A DNA stretch of 64,000 bases from Phialophora verrucosa (taxonomy: Eukaryota; Ascomycota; Eurotiomycetes; Chaetothyriales; Herpotrichiellaceae), in the NCBI GenBank assembly GCA_002099365.1, contig MSED01000004.1, positions 992,001 through 1,056,000 of the forward strand, read 5' to 3'. The position numbers were made by a program, and so were the translations under genes. Shown here piece after piece: positions 62,112-64,000 of the stretch. The notes beneath the pieces were generated by a model that worked only from the letters and a program-made list of their open reading frames with translations, had not been told where the DNA came from and did not search any database. Positions within the stretch are counted from its first letter, which is position 1; the number at the start of each line of letters is the position of its first letter.

Positions 62112-64000
62112 TTACCATTCCTCATCCAACTCCGTCATGAAATCTTCGTCAACCAGATACTCGTCGGCATCTTCGGCAAGCGCGTCGTCATCGTCGTCGT
62201 CGTCGTCGATGCCGCGTTCGAGTAGCCGCTTGGTGAACTTCGTATCGACTCTCATTATTCCGCGAATTCCAGGAACCATAGGCATGACTTTGCCTTGGTC
62301 GCTGCCTGCATTGCGGAACGCCTTGATGACACATAAATCGTCCCCTGCAACCTGCCATGCCCACCACGGGAATGTGCGCCCAGCAGTGGTAAGATGTGCA
62401 TAAAGACACGACGCCCGTAGCAGTGTCCAGTATGCATACGGATGCTGCTCCTCTTCCTCCTCTTCATACCGCAGTCGAAGCCGATGATGAACCTTCTTCG
62501 GCTCGATAGCTTTGAACTGTTCGTATACCTTGTGAACAGCCGCAGCAGCGGAACGGGAGGTAATTATCCCCCCTTTCGGGGGATCGAAGCTAGATGTAGG
62601 CTGTCGTGGAGCCAACTCCCTCCACTTCTCGCACAATCGGGATATGTGACCTTGCAGCCCATCATCACCCTTCAATAGCTCGCCGAGGGTAGGCGTGACT
62701 GGGACATTCGGGGAACCTTTGGCCTTCAGCAATCGGCTTGACTTCAACTCTTCCTGCTCATCTTTCATCTTCGTTTCCTCTTTTCTCCAGTATTGACTAA
62801 GATCCCTATCATAAGTCCCTACCTTTTGCCGGCGAGCATACATGTCTGCTAGAACCCTGTCCTTCTCACTTTCCGCAACATCGAATGTAAGATGATCCAT
62901 CACGTTCAGATGAGTTGCTGTAGATTTCGTGGGAGCTTTGCCGGCCTTGTAGCCAGGTTCAGGTAATGGCCGATCACCGGAGGCCTTCTTGCGGAACGAG
63001 TACCAGTCTGTCATTTTGATTGACCACCCTTGCTTGCGGCTATCCACCAAATAGCTTGCGAGAGCGGCGAGATTGATCGCTTCTGGTTGTGACAACGACT
63101 CGTTCTGCCGTTTTCCGCTAAGGGAGTATACGAGCTTCTCCCACTCGTTCGTACATGTCCCTAGAAGATTTCCCGTTGCATTGAAAGAGAGACATCCTCG
63201 TAAGAAATTGTCCATCGAGTTTCTATCGTATTGACGGCCCTGGAAAATCTCTGATAGTGGTCTGGACTTGTTGACCATGCCACAGTCCTCTTGTGTAGGC
63301 ATTTGTGGCATTTCGGCGCTGCGGAAATGCTTGGTAAATCTGGGGTCCCAAATGCAGGTGACCTTGTCACCGTCAAAATCACCACCAGAGAGGAGCGCCG
63401 CGGTGGACTTGTTACCCCGGGTCGAGAACAGGATGACGTTCTTGTAATTCCTAAGCTCGTGCTTGTAAACCGCCTTTCGTAGCTGTACGTCAGAGGCGAG
63501 ATGCGCCGGATTGCGAGCTACCAGAACCTCGATATTGTCAAGTGCCGTCTCGCTGATACCAGTTCTTGGGTCGACGAGAGGAGCAGAGGAACTCAGAAAC
63601 ACTTCATCCTCGGCTAGGATATCACATGGGTCGGGGGCGCAGTAGACCGAAGTAGAATATGGCAACTTGATCGACATCTTCTCGAGATAGCGGGCCATGT
63701 GGTCTCTGAGTAGGTCTGTAGCACATTCCATGAGCTTCTCACAATATAGTGGGTGGAAGCCTGACACGAGCAGCTGCTGCATTTGGTGCTGCTTGCGGGC
63801 CGGAAACGACCCCAGGATTCTGATGAACTTTGAAGAGTAACCGTGCTCCTGCATCCACAGCAGCAGGCGTCTGGGGTCGGACAATGCGTCGGTCAAGGAT
63901 TCGGAATATGATTTCACATCCTCTTCCAATGCTTCTCTGAACATGCGGCGAGGGACGCCTCTGTCCTCGAGGATGGTGACCAACTGTTTATTCAAATGAG
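62112..64000 (-). CDS. RNA-dependent RNA polymerase, QDE-1/SAD-1 type (partial)
   Basis: A cellular RdRP that makes double-stranded RNA for RNA silencing (quelling or meiotic silencing). The frame is open through the right edge of the window, so the N-terminal part is missing. About 629 C-terminal codons are present. The family start of this part is HLNKQLVTILEDRGVP. The catalytic metal-binding loop is intact: LLSGGDFDGDKVTCIWDPRF (three Asp of DxDGD). Around it are VLVARNPAHLASDVQLRKAV, YKNVILFSTRGNKS and GNLLGTCTNEWEKLVYSL. The tail is an uninterrupted run of eight Asp within a strongly acidic end (DEYLVDEDFMTELDEEW), encoded by a trinucleotide tract near 62190-62215. The TTG at 63995 is internal, not a start. 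Confidence 0.92.
   Translation of the reverse strand, partial: HLNKQLVTILEDRGVPRRMFREALEEDVKSYSESLTDALSDPRRLLLWMQEHGYSSKFIRILGSFPARKQHQMQQLLVSGFHPLYCEKLMECATDLLRDHMARYLEKMSIKLPYSTSVYCAPDPCDILAEDEVFLSSSAPLVDPRTGISETALDNIEVLVARNPAHLASDVQLRKAVYKHELRNYKNVILFSTRGNKSTAALLSGGDFDGDKVTCIWDPRFTKHFRSAEMPQMPTQEDCGMVNKSRPLSEIFQGRQYDRNSMDNFLRGCLSFNATGNLLGTCTNEWEKLVYSLSGKRQNESLSQPEAINLAALASYLVDSRKQGWSIKMTDWYSFRKKASGDRPLPEPGYKAGKAPTKSTATHLNVMDHLTFDVAESEKDRVLADMYARRQKVGTYDRDLSQYWRKEETKMKDEQEELKSSRLLKAKGSPNVPVTPTLGELLKGDDGLQGHISRLCEKWRELAPRQPTSSFDPPKGGIITSRSAAAAVHKVYEQFKAIEPKKVHHRLRLRYEEEEEEQHPYAYWTLLRASCLYAHLTTAGRTFPWWAWQVAGDDLCVIKAFRNAGSDQGKVMPMVPGIRGIMRVDTKFTKRLLERGIDDDDDDDDALAEDADEYLVDEDFMTELDEEW

Overview
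The window is nuclear DNA of a filamentous ascomycete (Pezizomycotina). The signs are spliced genes with short introns of about 46-60 bp and GTNNGT donors, a HET-domain gene, a QDE-1-type RNA-dependent RNA polymerase, Zn2Cys6 and zinc-less fungal transcription factors, and fungal housekeeping genes (Scd6/Sum2, Cog2, Emc7, mitochondrial L1, cytosolic GluRS). The gene set would fit Eurotiomycetes, perhaps Chaetothyriales, but that placement is a guess. I support 26 protein genes, one of them cut by the window edge, plus one ankyrin relic. I saw no rRNA, tRNA, CRISPR array or intact transposon.

Layout. 0.5-4 kb: an unknown basic, disordered protein and a two-exon NAD(P)-dependent epimerase/reductase. 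4.7-11.4 kb: a DUF255/SPATA20-type protein, a WD40 protein and, divergent from it, an LSm14/Scd6-like mRNP protein. 12.7-17.9 kb: a HET-domain gene, a perfect 21-bp minisatellite just after its stop, and two small orphan genes of nearly equal size and matching exon layout. 18-25.2 kb: a P450 divergent from an N-carbamoyl-D-amino-acid amidohydrolase, then an Asp/Glu/hydantoin racemase and an SrpA-like catalase. These suggest an N-carbamoyl/D-amino-acid (hydantoin-type) nitrogen salvage locus, although no hydantoinase is present. 26.8-35.6 kb: a formaldehyde-dehydrogenase-like zinc ADH, an inositol-polyphosphate 5-phosphatase with a WD-like propeller, and a WW protein. 36.6-41 kb: a Zn2Cys6 regulator divergent from a close relative of bacterial 2,2-dialkylglycine decarboxylase, which may be a regulated 2-aminoisobutyrate degradation unit. 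The enzyme gene has a possible alternative first exon that looks like a mitochondrial presequence.

43-50 kb: a serine beta-lactamase-like hydrolase, EMC7, a decayed ankyrin gene and a zinc-less transcription-factor-like protein. 49.6-53 kb is a gene-poor block with only broken coding traces. 53-64 kb is compact: a DUF1749 alpha/beta hydrolase, Cog2 tail to tail with mitochondrial L1, L1 head to head with GluRS, a multi-spanning membrane protein with a long Pro/Ser-rich tail, and the C-terminal two-thirds or so of an RNA-silencing RdRP running off the right edge.

All splice sites were placed by eye from consensus signals, reading-frame continuity and family resemblance. No transcript or database evidence was available.
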